Assembly: GCF_000023945.1 (NCBI RefSeq)
Contig: NC_013158.1
Coordinates: forward strand, 2,914,001-2,978,000
Origin: Halorhabdus utahensis DSM 12940
Lineage (GTDB): Archaea; Halobacteriota; Halobacteria; Halobacteriales; Haloarculaceae
Reading direction: 5' to 3'
DNA: 64,000 nucleotides
Positions 27,023-36,450 of this stretch are shown in pieces (the stretch's first letter is position 1; every line of letters starts with the position of its first letter). The notes under the pieces were generated by a model, which was not told the DNA's origin, did not search any database, and worked only from the letters and a program-made list of their open reading frames with translations. The translations under genes were made by a program, and so were the position numbers.

Positions 27023-30000
27023 ATGGGGAATCGAGCAGCCGGGGGACTTTATCGTAAGATCCGTGCAGACGAGCGTAGTGTTTCGGAGATACTCGGGACG
27101 GTCCTGATATTTTCGTTCGTAATCTTCCTGTCGGTCGGTCTGATCGTCATCGGGCTCAGCGCCTTCCAGGGCGCGACCGCACAGACCGAGGACCGACTCG
27201 CACAGGACTCCATGCAGGAGATGGGCGACCGGTTGCATTCGCTGACTGGCAGTCAGATCGACACCGCAACCGAGTTCGAATTCCCGACCGGAACCGGGGA
27301 CGATATCAACGCACTTGACGAAGGGGTCGTCAACATCACGATCGAAACACATTCGGATTATGTCGGACTCGTCGAGGCAAGTGATGCCTCGAATTCCACA
27401 GAAATAGACCTCGGCACCATCGAGCACGAAGCGGAGGATGGCACGATCACTGCCTATCAAGGCGGGGCACTGTTCGAGAGGCAGGGCGATCTCATCGAGA
27501 TCCTCCAGGAGCCGACGTTCGATTATCGGGGTGACGCGATCGATCTCTCCTTCCACTCGGTGGACATCGATCAGATTTCGGATGCGGAGTCTATCACGGC
27601 AAAACGGCTGCGCAAACAGTCCGAGGACCAGTCCGAAAAGCTTCGGGAGATGATGCGGCCACACTGGAATCTGACGGGCTATAGCGACATCATGGCACCG
27701 GTCACGATCACGGTCACGATCGAAAGTGAGTACGCCGACGCCTGGCAGATGTACGCCCAAAACCGGATGACGGAGACGCCCACTGTCAATCGGAATGGAA
27801 ACGAAGTCGAAGTCGTTTTTGACAAGTTCGACGGGGGGCTTACGTTCAATACGAATCAGACCTTCGACGACGATGTCTTCTATTCGGGAGAGGCAGCATT
27901 GACCGGCCTGGTCAACGTCTCGAACGCGACGATCGGTGGTTCGGGCGGGGAAGTCGAGGTCGCCGAAATCGACGGTCATGGTGCAGCATCCCCGAGCCCA
28001 CATTACATACTGGGCGTATACAACGAAACGGCCAGTGAGTGGATGATATATAATACGACTGATGGTACTGTTCGAACTCTTACGGGAGATGTCGTGACGA
28101 ACCCGGACTTTCTTGATAGTCCACCTACCCTAAGCAACAACGACACGTACCAGATCGACCCGAAAGACACGTGGACCTGCGTCGTTGATGGGGATCCGAG
28201 TAAAACGGATCACGAGGAGTTTGTCGACTACGTCGACACATCCGGTGAGGGCTGTCTCTCGGAGCCGCTGGTCGGGGACGCGCCCGATGATTCGGTGGCC
28301 AGTCCACATTTCAACGTGTCGTTCGACGACGTCAGGTTGGCCGGGTCGAAGAACATCAACACTGACGACGTCGTCGCCGGACAGGACAAGATCGAGCTCG
28401 ATTGGACTGTCGAAAACGACTACGTCAGCAACGGAACGACGCCGGTCGTCCTGCTGTTCAGTGAAAAGGGTTCGAGTGACTGGATCCCGCTTGAGAAGGC
28501 GGACGTCACTCTCAACGGGACCGGGGATACCGCATCGGACACGTTCACAGTCAACGCGACGGGGAGCGCCAACGTGACTTTCCAGGTCGCCACGTTGGAT
28601 ACGAACGACAAGTCCCAAGAAATCGAGATCGTCAAACGACCGGAGCGAGGGAAGTTCCAGATCGACAGTCTCTCCGTGAACAAGAATACACTCACCGCCG
28701 GCGAGGATCTCCAAGTCGATGTCGAGATCAACAACACCGCATCGATCAGCGACACCCAACTGGTCGAGTTGCAGTTCGACGACAACAGTGGTCCGGCGGC
28801 AGTCGCCTGGAAGAAAGTGAGCGTGAACGCCGGAACGACGAAGACGGTGTCGATCAACTGGACGACTACGAACGCTTTCAACACGTCCAACGGCGAGGTG
28901 ATCGCCGAGACGTATTACGACAACGAATCGGAAACAAACATTACAATCGAAGAGGACACGGGGGCCAACGCCTCTTTCGACGTCACAATTGGAAACGTCA
29001 GTCCCGATCCAGCCACGGACGGAGATACCGTCACGGTGGCGACAAACGTCACGAACGTCGGCAACGAGACGTCTGAACAGGACATTGCACTTCTGGCAAA
29101 CGGAAACATTGCCGACGTTAAACTCAATCAAAATCTTACCAGCAACCAGTCGAAAACCGTCTCTCTGAAATGGGACAGTATTGGATACGGTGGCGAGAAT
29201 ATCATTTTGACTGTGGCCAGTGCCGACGATACGAACCAGACCACAATCTCAGTTCAGGAACTCGAACCGGCGGAATTCCTGATCGACAGCCTTACTGTTC
29301 CTAAGACGAACCTCACGGCCAGCGAAGACTTGCAGGCCACCGCCGAAATCAACAACACTGCGAGCCGAAACGAGACGCAGATCGTCGAGATGCAGTTCGA
29401 CGGGACGCCGGTCGCCTGGAACGAAGTGTCCCTCTCAGCTAACGCAGTTCAGTCGGTGTCTCTCAACTGGACGACGACAAACGCCTTCGAGACCTCCTAC
29501 GGCACGGTGACCGTCGAGACGTACGATGACAGCGCCGCGGAATCGCCGATCGAGATTCAGAAGGGAATGGAGACGAACGCGACCTTCGCGGTCGATATCG
29601 AGAACGTCACGCAACCGATTCACGACGGCGATATCGTCACCGTGGAAGCCAACGTCACGAACGTCGGCAATGAGACGACCGCCCAGGACATCGCGCTCCT
29701 CGCGGACGGGAACATCGCTAACGCCACGCTCAACCAATCGCTCTCCCCTGGCCAGTCGACGACGCTCTCTCTGAAGTGGGACAGTAGCAATCGCGGCGGT
29801 GAGAATGTCACACTGACTGTGGCGAGTGCTGACGATACGGACAGCGAAACGGTGTCGGTCACGGCGGTCGATCCACCGGATTACAATATTGCCATCGACG
29901 ACGTGACCGTCGACGGCGATCCGAACGGCGCGGTCGATCCGGGTAATTCCACCGTCACTGTCGAGGCGACCGTCTCCAACAGCGGCGACAGCGAATCCCC

Positions 30001-33000
30001 GATCGTCTGGCTCGAAGACTTCGAGGATCGCGTCGTGGCGGTCGATGACTCGGTAGGGATAATCGGGATGCGTGCGAGCGATCCTGACAGTACGTCGGTG
30101 ACGCTCCAGTGGAACGTTCCGTCAGACGTCAATACGACCGACCCGGAGATCACGGTCGCCGTCGATGGTGACGAGGACTCAGAGGAACTCGACATCGAAT
30201 CCAGGTTTGTGGTTGAGGATATTCAGACGACAAAGGTGAAGAGCTCGGCGTTCAGTGAACTTCAGATCGAAGACGACTCAACTTCTGGAGGGTTTTGGAC
30301 CTCGGATGAGAGTGAGTTTACCGTCGATTACGAAGTAAATCCGACCTCTGATTTCGACAATGTCACAATTGTGTTCGATGGTGACGGAGGCGTATATGAC
30401 GAACAAGTATCAACGACTACAGACGGTACTGTGACTCATTCCCGGAATGGGGAATACGGCTCGACGTACGACATTACCGCTCAGATCATGGACGACGGGT
30501 CGGTCGTCGAAACAGTCACGAGAGGTGGCGAGGTTGCCGACGGTGACGATCCAGACATGTCTGAGCGGTCCGGTAATCTCGTCGACTCCGTCACTTTCGA
30601 GGCTACCATTGAGAATATCGGCGACACGACCGTTTCCGACACTGTCCAGCTATTTGATCCAGCTGGAAACGAGATCGGTGATACGTCAGTTTCCCTTGAT
30701 GGAGGTGACGATACAACAGTGGTCTTCAATTGGGTTGGTCCTGACCGCACGGGATCAGTGGAGGTCACGACCAAAGACGACTCGGCATCAGAACGCGTGA
30801 TAATCGAACGCGACGGCCCTGTCTGTGAAGCAGTCTCTTACACCGAAGATTCGGAGGGGCGCTACGAGATCAGCAACGTCGATCAACTGCAGTGTATTAA
30901 CGAGCACGGCCTCGATGAAGAGTACGTCCTCGTCGACGATATCGACGCTTCAGGAACCGAACACTGGAACGACGGGAAAGGGTTTGACCCGATCGGCCCC
31001 GAGGGGCACGATTCTATAAGCATTCCAGAGGATGACCCGTGGGAAACCTTCAGTGGTGAATTCGACGGGAACGGACATACTATTGAAGGACTCTACATCG
31101 ATCGACCGAGCGAGAACTACGTTGGGCTCTTTGGCGCAACAGATCGCCCGTATGACGATGTACCAGTTGGATACGGTTCGACAGTTGAGAACGTAATACT
31201 CGAAGACGTTCACGTCGTCGGAAATATGTACGTGGGCGGACTTGCGGGACAAGCTGGTGGTGAGATTATCAACGCACGTGCTGAGGGTTACGTCGAAGCT
31301 GACAAACAGCTGGTCGGTGGACTCATTGGTCTCGGAGCACACGCTGATATAGACAACCGGATCGTTGCTGATGTGGAAGTTGTCGGCGGAAATGTACCGA
31401 GCCACCTCAGTGGTGTGCAGGAAGGGAACGCAAAGGGGATCGGTGGGTTGATCGGTCGCGCTGCGTGGGGAACAGAAATCGCCACGGGCTACAGCACAGG
31501 AGACGTCACGGGCCCAGTTAATGTTGGTGGGATTATGGGTAGTTCTTCACTGGTCGATTCCGAGTTCGAAGAGATGTACTCGGCTTCCACAGTAACGGCA
31601 ACTGCTCCTGGTGCTGAGGGCGGTTCAATTGTTGGCATTGTACAGTCTGACGGTGATCGATTTAACGAGGACATGTATTACGATGAGGCTCTCGAGTCTT
31701 CTGCCTGGGGAGAAGCAGAAAGATGGACTGGATATTCCATTGTCGACATGGATATTGATGAGGTTGAGCAGACTGACTGGATCGGTCGAACGACCACCGA
31801 AATGCAGGGTCTTGACGTGAACGAGCCAGGTCGGTTAGGCAACCTTGACTTCGAAGAAGACGGTGGCCCCTGGGTAGCAGTCCTCGGTGACTATCCCCGC
31901 TTCCAGTGGGAGCTTGAGGCCGAAGGCCAGGTCGGAGTCGACATCGACGAAGACAACCTCGATCCCGTCGTGGCAGGTCAGTCACTGACAGTCCCGGTGA
32001 CACTCACCAACAGCAACTACGAGAACGTTACCCAGACGATCCGGCTCCTCAGTGACGGGACGCCAGTCGATAGCACGAGTGTGACAATCACAGAGCGTAC
32101 GCCCGGTGGCAATTCCACGACCAAAAACGTCTCTCTCACCTGGAACACGAACGAGGACGACGTCGGACCGACCTCCCTCGAAGTGCGAAGCGAGGACGAT
32201 ACCGATCAGGAAACGATCGAGATTGACGCGCCCGCTGTCGGCGATTACCTTGTCGACTCCGTCAGCGCCAACGATCCGACGACTGCCGGTGACGTTCTCA
32301 CGGTCACCGCCGACATCAGGTACAACGGCTCAACGAGTCCCAGTCCTGAACTCGTGACCCTCCAGAACTTCGCCGGTGGCGTCGTCGATAGTACGAATGT
32401 CACCGGGAACACGACGGTAGCTCTCACGTGGGACACGAGTGAGGGATTGATCTCGGGCGGAAACATCACGGATTCGATCACTGTCGGGACGAGTGACGAC
32501 ACCAATACCACCCAGGTGACGATCGAAGCGGCCGGCGATGGCGAGTTCAACGTGACTGCCGTCTCGACGAACGCTCCCATCACGGAAGGCGAGTCCCTGA
32601 ACGTCACCGCCGAAATCGAAAACACCGGTACCGAAACCGGCACCCAGGAAGTATTGCTCTGGGACTTCGACGGCAACGCGGTCGATATCGGTGTGGTCAG
32701 CCTGAACGCGGGTGACTCGACGACGGTCGATCTCACCTGGCAGACGGCCGTCGGCGACAACGGAACAGGCACAATCGAAGTCATCACCGGCGACGACACG
32801 AGGACAGCGACGGTCGACATTACTCCGGCCGGCACCAAGCAATACACCTTCGAACACACCTCAGTCGACGATCCGACCACCGCCGGTGAAACGCTAAATG
32901 TTACGGCTGAAGTCTCCTACAACGGCACAGTCTCACCTCCTCCCTCTGAGCCCGTGACGCTTCAGGACTTCGACGGCAATGTTGTCGATCATGAAACAGT

Positions 33001-33826
33001 CAGCGGAAACAATACCGTGACCCTCCAGTGGGATACCAGCGAGAACCTGGTCACGAGCGGGAGTATCAGCGACGACATCACTGTCGGGACGAGTGACGAT
33101 ATCGAAACGGAGGAGGTTACGATCAACGCCGCAGGCGACGGTGACTTCCAGATTCAGAACCTCGCCACGAACGACCCGGTCACGGAGGGCGATACGCTGG
33201 ACGTCACCGCTACCGTGGAAAACGTCGGTTCGGAAAACGGCACCCAGAACGTCCTCCTCCGGGACCACGGGGACAACGCAGTCGATATCACATCCGTCTC
33301 GCTGGATGCGGGCAATTCGACGACCGTCACGCTCAACTGGAATACGACCGTCGGCGACAACGGTCAGGACGATATCACGGTAACCACCATGGACGACACG
33401 GCGACGCAACAGGTCACCATCGAGGAGCAGCCCGAGGAGCAACTCGACGTTGCAATCACGGAAGTGCGGTACAATGGCTCGCAGATCACCAGCGGGACGA
33501 CGGTAGAGGCAGGAGCCACCCTCGAAGCCGACGTGACAGTCAGCAACGCGACCCAGCAAGTCACGAAGCCGGTGTGGCTCGAGTTCGACGGTGACACGGT
33601 TGCGTTCAACTCCGGCGTTACTGTCAATGCAGGTTCGAACACAGACGTAACTCTGACGTGGAGCGTTCACGAGGCGATGAATGGTTCGGATCTCGTTGCG
33701 AAGACAGGCCACGATAGTGATCTCTTCGACCTGACGATCGAGCGTGTCCAGACGTCGACGAAGCCGCTGACGTCACCCAGCGGGGAGCCGATCGACGTCG
33801 ATCTGGAGAAAATCGCGGTCGGGTAA
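27023..33826 (+). CDS. Giant surface protein: pilin-like N-terminus, CARDB-like domains, GLUG-rich block
   Basis: 2267 residues. DERS/VSEILGTVLIFSF with a helix at about 24-46 resembles a class III signal, but position -1 is Ser instead of Gly/Ala. Residues about 50-330 look like the same head domain as cassette gene 5 (YQGGALFE and a later YADAWQMY). From 543 onward there are about eleven or twelve CARDB-like beta-sandwich domains of about 100 residues, marked by WTTTNAF, LKWDS or LTWDT. Residues about 1269-1638 form a GLUG-rich block (VGGLAGQAGG, VGGLIGLGA, IGGLIGRAA, VGGIMGSSS), typical of adhesins. There is no C-terminal membrane anchor or PGF-type sorting motif. Adhesion or matrix contact is the likely role; fibre incorporation through the pilin-like end is inferred. 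Confidence 0.82.
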   Translation: MGNRAAGGLYRKIRADERSVSEILGTVLIFSFVIFLSVGLIVIGLSAFQGATAQTEDRLAQDSMQEMGDRLHSLTGSQIDTATEFEFPTGTGDDINALDEGVVNITIETHSDYVGLVEASDASNSTEIDLGTIEHEAEDGTITAYQGGALFERQGDLIEILQEPTFDYRGDAIDLSFHSVDIDQISDAESITAKRLRKQSEDQSEKLREMMRPHWNLTGYSDIMAPVTITVTIESEYADAWQMYAQNRMTETPTVNRNGNEVEVVFDKFDGGLTFNTNQTFDDDVFYSGEAALTGLVNVSNATIGGSGGEVEVAEIDGHGAASPSPHYILGVYNETASEWMIYNTTDGTVRTLTGDVVTNPDFLDSPPTLSNNDTYQIDPKDTWTCVVDGDPSKTDHEEFVDYVDTSGEGCLSEPLVGDAPDDSVASPHFNVSFDDVRLAGSKNINTDDVVAGQDKIELDWTVENDYVSNGTTPVVLLFSEKGSSDWIPLEKADVTLNGTGDTASDTFTVNATGSANVTFQVATLDTNDKSQEIEIVKRPERGKFQIDSLSVNKNTLTAGEDLQVDVEINNTASISDTQLVELQFDDNSGPAAVAWKKVSVNAGTTKTVSINWTTTNAFNTSNGEVIAETYYDNESETNITIEEDTGANASFDVTIGNVSPDPATDGDTVTVATNVTNVGNETSEQDIALLANGNIADVKLNQNLTSNQSKTVSLKWDSIGYGGENIILTVASADDTNQTTISVQELEPAEFLIDSLTVPKTNLTASEDLQATAEINNTASRNETQIVEMQFDGTPVAWNEVSLSANAVQSVSLNWTTTNAFETSYGTVTVETYDDSAAESPIEIQKGMETNATFAVDIENVTQPIHDGDIVTVEANVTNVGNETTAQDIALLADGNIANATLNQSLSPGQSTTLSLKWDSSNRGGENVTLTVASADDTDSETVSVTAVDPPDYNIAIDDVTVDGDPNGAVDPGNSTVTVEATVSNSGDSESPIVWLEDFEDRVVAVDDSVGIIGMRASDPDSTSVTLQWNVPSDVNTTDPEITVAVDGDEDSEELDIESRFVVEDIQTTKVKSSAFSELQIEDDSTSGGFWTSDESEFTVDYEVNPTSDFDNVTIVFDGDGGVYDEQVSTTTDGTVTHSRNGEYGSTYDITAQIMDDGSVVETVTRGGEVADGDDPDMSERSGNLVDSVTFEATIENIGDTTVSDTVQLFDPAGNEIGDTSVSLDGGDDTTVVFNWVGPDRTGSVEVTTKDDSASERVIIERDGPVCEAVSYTEDSEGRYEISNVDQLQCINEHGLDEEYVLVDDIDASGTEHWNDGKGFDPIGPEGHDSISIPEDDPWETFSGEFDGNGHTIEGLYIDRPSENYVGLFGATDRPYDDVPVGYGSTVENVILEDVHVVGNMYVGGLAGQAGGEIINARAEGYVEADKQLVGGLIGLGAHADIDNRIVADVEVVGGNVPSHLSGVQEGNAKGIGGLIGRAAWGTEIATGYSTGDVTGPVNVGGIMGSSSLVDSEFEEMYSASTVTATAPGAEGGSIVGIVQSDGDRFNEDMYYDEALESSAWGEAERWTGYSIVDMDIDEVEQTDWIGRTTTEMQGLDVNEPGRLGNLDFEEDGGPWVAVLGDYPRFQWELEAEGQVGVDIDEDNLDPVVAGQSLTVPVTLTNSNYENVTQTIRLLSDGTPVDSTSVTITERTPGGNSTTKNVSLTWNTNEDDVGPTSLEVRSEDDTDQETIEIDAPAVGDYLVDSVSANDPTTAGDVLTVTADIRYNGSTSPSPELVTLQNFAGGVVDSTNVTGNTTVALTWDTSEGLISGGNITDSITVGTSDDTNTTQVTIEAAGDGEFNVTAVSTNAPITEGESLNVTAEIENTGTETGTQEVLLWDFDGNAVDIGVVSLNAGDSTTVDLTWQTAVGDNGTGTIEVITGDDTRTATVDITPAGTKQYTFEHTSVDDPTTAGETLNVTAEVSYNGTVSPPPSEPVTLQDFDGNVVDHETVSGNNTVTLQWDTSENLVTSGSISDDITVGTSDDIETEEVTINAAGDGDFQIQNLATNDPVTEGDTLDVTATVENVGSENGTQNVLLRDHGDNAVDITSVSLDAGNSTTVTLNWNTTVGDNGQDDITVTTMDDTATQQVTIEEQPEEQLDVAITEVRYNGSQITSGTTVEAGATLEADVTVSNATQQVTKPVWLEFDGDTVAFNSGVTVNAGSNTDVTLTWSVHEAMNGSDLVAKTGHDSDLFDLTIERVQTSTKPLTSPSGEPIDVDLEKIAVG
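28649..29875 (+). repeat. Tandem duplication of a two-domain CARDB-like unit (first block, A-B-A-B)
   Basis: Four domains of about 101 residues follow in order A-B-A-B (protein residues about 543, 648, 750 and 851 as starts). Domains 1 and 3 share INNTAS and NWTTTNAF; domains 2 and 4 share VTNVGNET and SLKWDS. A 20-base identical stretch recurs at 29045 and 29651, exactly 606 bases (202 codons) apart. This shows duplication of a pair of domains, not of single domains. Confidence 0.8.
32240..33441 (+). repeat. Tandem duplication of a two-domain CARDB-like unit (second block, A-B-A-B)
   Basis: Domains starting near residues 1740, 1839, 1939 and 2039 again alternate. The first and third share DDPTTAG-like openings, YNGT-S-P and VGTSDD; the second and fourth share TEGESLNVTA/TEGDTLDVTA and VGDNG. 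A stretch of 23 identical bases occurs at 32477 and 33077, 600 bases apart. It is a second, independent pair duplication downstream of the GLUG block. Confidence 0.8.
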
Positions 33827-34290
33827 TCCTCACCGAATCGAGTTGCCGTTGTGAGGTATTTAGGTGTGAATTCATCTCCGATTCGTCTGATGTACTCTCA
33901 GTTGCAAGTTCGAACGGTGTCGCACCCGTCCGATTAGTTGATTCCCGGTGGAGGACATCATCAGCAGAGACAGTCAATCTAAGCTGTCAAAATATCTCAG
34001 AAATGTGAATTTTGATAGATCTATGGGGACGATGTTGGGAGTCACTGTTCCGGGTTTTGATTCTGTTCTGTCTGTTTCGTAGTAATCCGATGCTTTTTGC
34101 CGCTCCCTCCGGTAGCAGTTGGTAAGCATGGGTCCACGTGAGAATATCACACTGTATAATGCGCCATTTATTGAATTTCATGAAATCATATGAGAGAGTA
34201 TGACTTTCGAAGGGCTTCGAAAGACGCTCTCTACGGACGACCTTCCTGTCCGTTCCGTTTTATGGAACTCAGTGACTGAGGCTCATACAG
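33827..34290. promoter_or_regulatory. 464-base AT-rich gap with the promoter of cassette 2
   Basis: No gene or RNA is supported here. A perfect inverted repeat with 9-base arms, CTTTCGAAG-GG-CTTCGAAAG, lies at 34204-34223, about 35 bases before a TATA-like TTTTAT at 34258-34263. The TATA element is 28 bases before ATG 34291. A further perfect 12-base palindrome, ATTTCATGAAAT, lies at 34176-34187. The first of these is a strong operator candidate for cassette 2. The remaining sequence is low in GC and shows nothing recognisable. Confidence 0.5.
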
Positions 34291-34986
34291 ATGCAATTCG
34301 CAGAGACTATCGTCCCAACGCCGAACTATTCGGGTTGCAAGGCCGGGCGTAGCAGTGCCATCAAGTCAATTCTCGCATTGAGGATCGCTATTACGCGGTT
34401 GATTGGGGCCCTCGGAACCCGGATACCGGGAGGCGGACGTGTTCAGCTGCCCTGGGTTGCGGAGCGATCGGCTGTCGAGGACCGTCGTGGTCAGACGAAT
34501 CTCGACTTTATTCTCGGGGTGACTATTCTAGTCGTCGCCGTTGTATTCGTCTGGTTGTTTTTGCCGAATCTATTCGGCCCGTTCGTCGACGGTGATACCC
34601 ACAGCGATTCCCTCGCGGCTGAACGGGCAGCAAACAACCTGGCCGAAGACGCGCTCAAGACCCAGCCCGGGGCCGACGAACTTGACGAGGACTGTGTGGT
34701 GGCGTTCTTCATGGGAAGCTCATCCGCCCCTGGGTGTGGCTTTTCGGGGAGTACGCTCACGGAACAGATCGGGCTGGGTGAACTCCACTTCGCCAACGTT
34801 TCTGCCGAATTCACTAACGGCACGGTCCTTGCGTGGCACGGTCCCGGAGCTGGCGGGTTCAGTGATTCGGGGACGCCGAAACTCAGCAGAGGCGGCACTC
34901 ACGGGAGTACCAGCGATGTGAGCGTGGCCAGACGCGTTGTTTCGATCGACGGCCAGCGAGCAGTACTCGTTGTAAGGGTGTGGTAA
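34291..34986 (+). CDS. Cassette 2 gene 1: pilin-like protein with long leader
   Basis: 231 residues. From residue 66 the sequence DRRG/QTNLDFILGVTILVVAV matches gene 1 of cassette 1 (RG/QTTYDYLLG), with a single helix, an acidic +5 residue and the VRVW ending. The first 65 residues have no equivalent in the paralogue, and no ATG lies closer to the match, but a TATA-like element 28 bases before 34291 supports this start. Alternative TTG starts would give a shorter leader. The exported part has three cysteines (EDCVVAF, APGCGF). It begins the five-gene cassette on the plus strand. Confidence 0.65.
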   Translation: MQFAETIVPTPNYSGCKAGRSSAIKSILALRIAITRLIGALGTRIPGGGRVQLPWVAERSAVEDRRGQTNLDFILGVTILVVAVVFVWLFLPNLFGPFVDGDTHSDSLAAERAANNLAEDALKTQPGADELDEDCVVAFFMGSSSAPGCGFSGSTLTEQIGLGELHFANVSAEFTNGTVLAWHGPGAGGFSDSGTPKLSRGGTHGSTSDVSVARRVVSIDGQRAVLVVRVW

Positions 34987-34987
34987 C

Positions 34988-35605
34988 ATGGATCGAGGCC
35001 AACTGTACACACTCGAAGGTGTGATCGCCGGGATGCTTCTGTTACTGTCATTGCTGTTCGTGGTCCAGGCGCTGGCTGTCACCCCGCAGTCCGTCAACGG
35101 TGGGAGCCAGGAGGCCATCAACCAACAGCGAGCAGTCGCGGATACCACACTCCAGTCGATAAACGAGACCACGCTTCGGCGGGCCGTCACGTACTGGGAC
35201 AGTAGTGATGGCTTCCACTGTACCCCCAGCGATGTCAAATTCTATCCGGGCTACGCCGACACGTCGTCGTGTAACCCGCCGAATCCCGATGCGCTCCCGC
35301 CGAATCGATTTGGTGCGATACTGAACGCATCACTCGGGAGCGGCTACAGTTACAATATCGTTGTGTCGTCACAAGACACCTCGAACAATGTCCTGCGTCA
35401 GCGAATGGTCTACCAGGGCCAGCCGGGGAGTGGCGCAGTCAGGGCGTCCCGATCGATCCTCGTTTTCGACGACGACCCACTGATTGCAGCAGACGGCTCG
35501 GAGAGCGGAACCCAGGCACAGGGTAACCTCTATGGCACCGATAGTCACCCCTCGAACAGCATGTATAACCTTCTGCGTGTGGAGGTGATTGTATGGCGCG
35601 GGTGA
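34988..35605 (+). CDS. Cassette 2 gene 2: pilin-like protein
   Basis: 205 residues, starting one base after the stop of gene 1, just as in cassette 1. MDRG/QLYTLEGVIAGMLLLLSLLF gives a three-residue leader before the Arg-Gly/Gln site and one helix. A helical region (QEAINQQRAVADTTLQSINET) and a beta domain with a cysteine pair (FHCTPSD, SSCNPP) follow, and the chain ends EVIVWRG. The N-terminus and C-terminus match gene 2 of cassette 1 closely. Minor pilin-like assembly protein by context. Confidence 0.72.
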   Translation: MDRGQLYTLEGVIAGMLLLLSLLFVVQALAVTPQSVNGGSQEAINQQRAVADTTLQSINETTLRRAVTYWDSSDGFHCTPSDVKFYPGYADTSSCNPPNPDALPPNRFGAILNASLGSGYSYNIVVSSQDTSNNVLRQRMVYQGQPGSGAVRASRSILVFDDDPLIAADGSESGTQAQGNLYGTDSHPSNSMYNLLRVEVIVWRG

Positions 35606-36450
35606 CCGATCGTCGCGGCCAGATGATCCTGATCGGCGGCGTCTTGCTCGCCGTCACGATCATCGCCCTGGCGGTCGTTTTCAACAGTGCGATCTATACC
35701 ACGGTTCTGGCCGGCGAGAGCCAGGATGATGTTTCGAGCCGTGAACCGCTCGGATTCCAACAGGAAGTCCGCCAACTGGTCGGTGCCACCGTCGAACGCG
35801 CGGTACAGCAAAGAAGTTCACTCAATAAGCAAAAGGATTATGTCACGAACAACCTTTCGGCCGTGAGAGAAAATCTCCGTCGGTATCAGGCAGATGCAAA
35901 CCGTCTTGTTGACGTCTCGGTGGCTTCCAATATTTCCGGTGCATTTATTTATAACTCAACTGGTTCCTTTGTGAACGAAACTGGCCACGATGATTGGGAG
36001 GTTGGAACTGGCCTCCGCGTTCGAAACATGTCGTTTGACGTATCTTCGACCTCGGGATTCATTGTCGAGATAACCGGCGATGGTGGAGACGCATACGAGC
36101 TCGACATCGGTTCAGACGTCGCTGTGACTGGACCGACTACGTCGAAGACGTGCTCCTGGTCCGGGTCTGGGCACGTCAATATCACTGAAAGCACAATAAA
36201 CGGTGATCGGTGCAACGCTTTGGACTTCTTCGAGCGTCTCGAAGCACCGTACGACATCCAGTTTCGACAGGGGAGCAATGCTCAGGGCCGATACAGTTTG
36301 CTCGTTACGCCATCGGGATCGATTTCAAGTGACGTGGCGAGTCAGGACCGGACTGACCGACTGTTCGGTGTCGATGTTGCGACAGAGTATGTCACCACCG
36401 AGATCGACTGGGAAACAACTCTCAGGGTCGCCCCGGGTGAGCCGCCATGA
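35593..36450 (+). CDS. Cassette 2 gene 3: pilin-like protein
   Basis: 285 residues; ATG 35593 sits inside the end of gene 2, in the codons for its terminal WRG, a junction shared with cassette 1. VTDRRG/QMILIGGVLLAVTIIALAVVF gives the class III-like site and one helix. The exported region has a long helix (EVRQLVGATVERAVQQ, NLSAVRENLRRYQAD) and then a beta domain with NxS/T sites. It corresponds to gene 3 of cassette 1. The middle is less GC-rich than typical genes in this window. Confidence 0.72.
   Translation: MARVTDRRGQMILIGGVLLAVTIIALAVVFNSAIYTTVLAGESQDDVSSREPLGFQQEVRQLVGATVERAVQQRSSLNKQKDYVTNNLSAVRENLRRYQADANRLVDVSVASNISGAFIYNSTGSFVNETGHDDWEVGTGLRVRNMSFDVSSTSGFIVEITGDGGDAYELDIGSDVAVTGPTTSKTCSWSGSGHVNITESTINGDRCNALDFFERLEAPYDIQFRQGSNAQGRYSLLVTPSGSISSDVASQDRTDRLFGVDVATEYVTTEIDWETTLRVAPGEPP

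Noticed and set aside
28649-33441. Repeats within the giant gene considered as a CRISPR array
   Set aside because: They are about 300 bases long, in frame and coding for beta domains; there are no short spacers.
33905-33945. GTTCGAAC-like word that recalls a tRNA T-arm
   Set aside because: No acceptor stem or other arms pair around it, so a tRNA or attachment site is not supported.
33987-34181. 64-codon frame in the AT-rich gap, considered as a transposase remnant
   Set aside because: No conserved transposase motif or terminal inverted repeats; its His- and Arg-rich end is atypical for a haloarchaeal protein.
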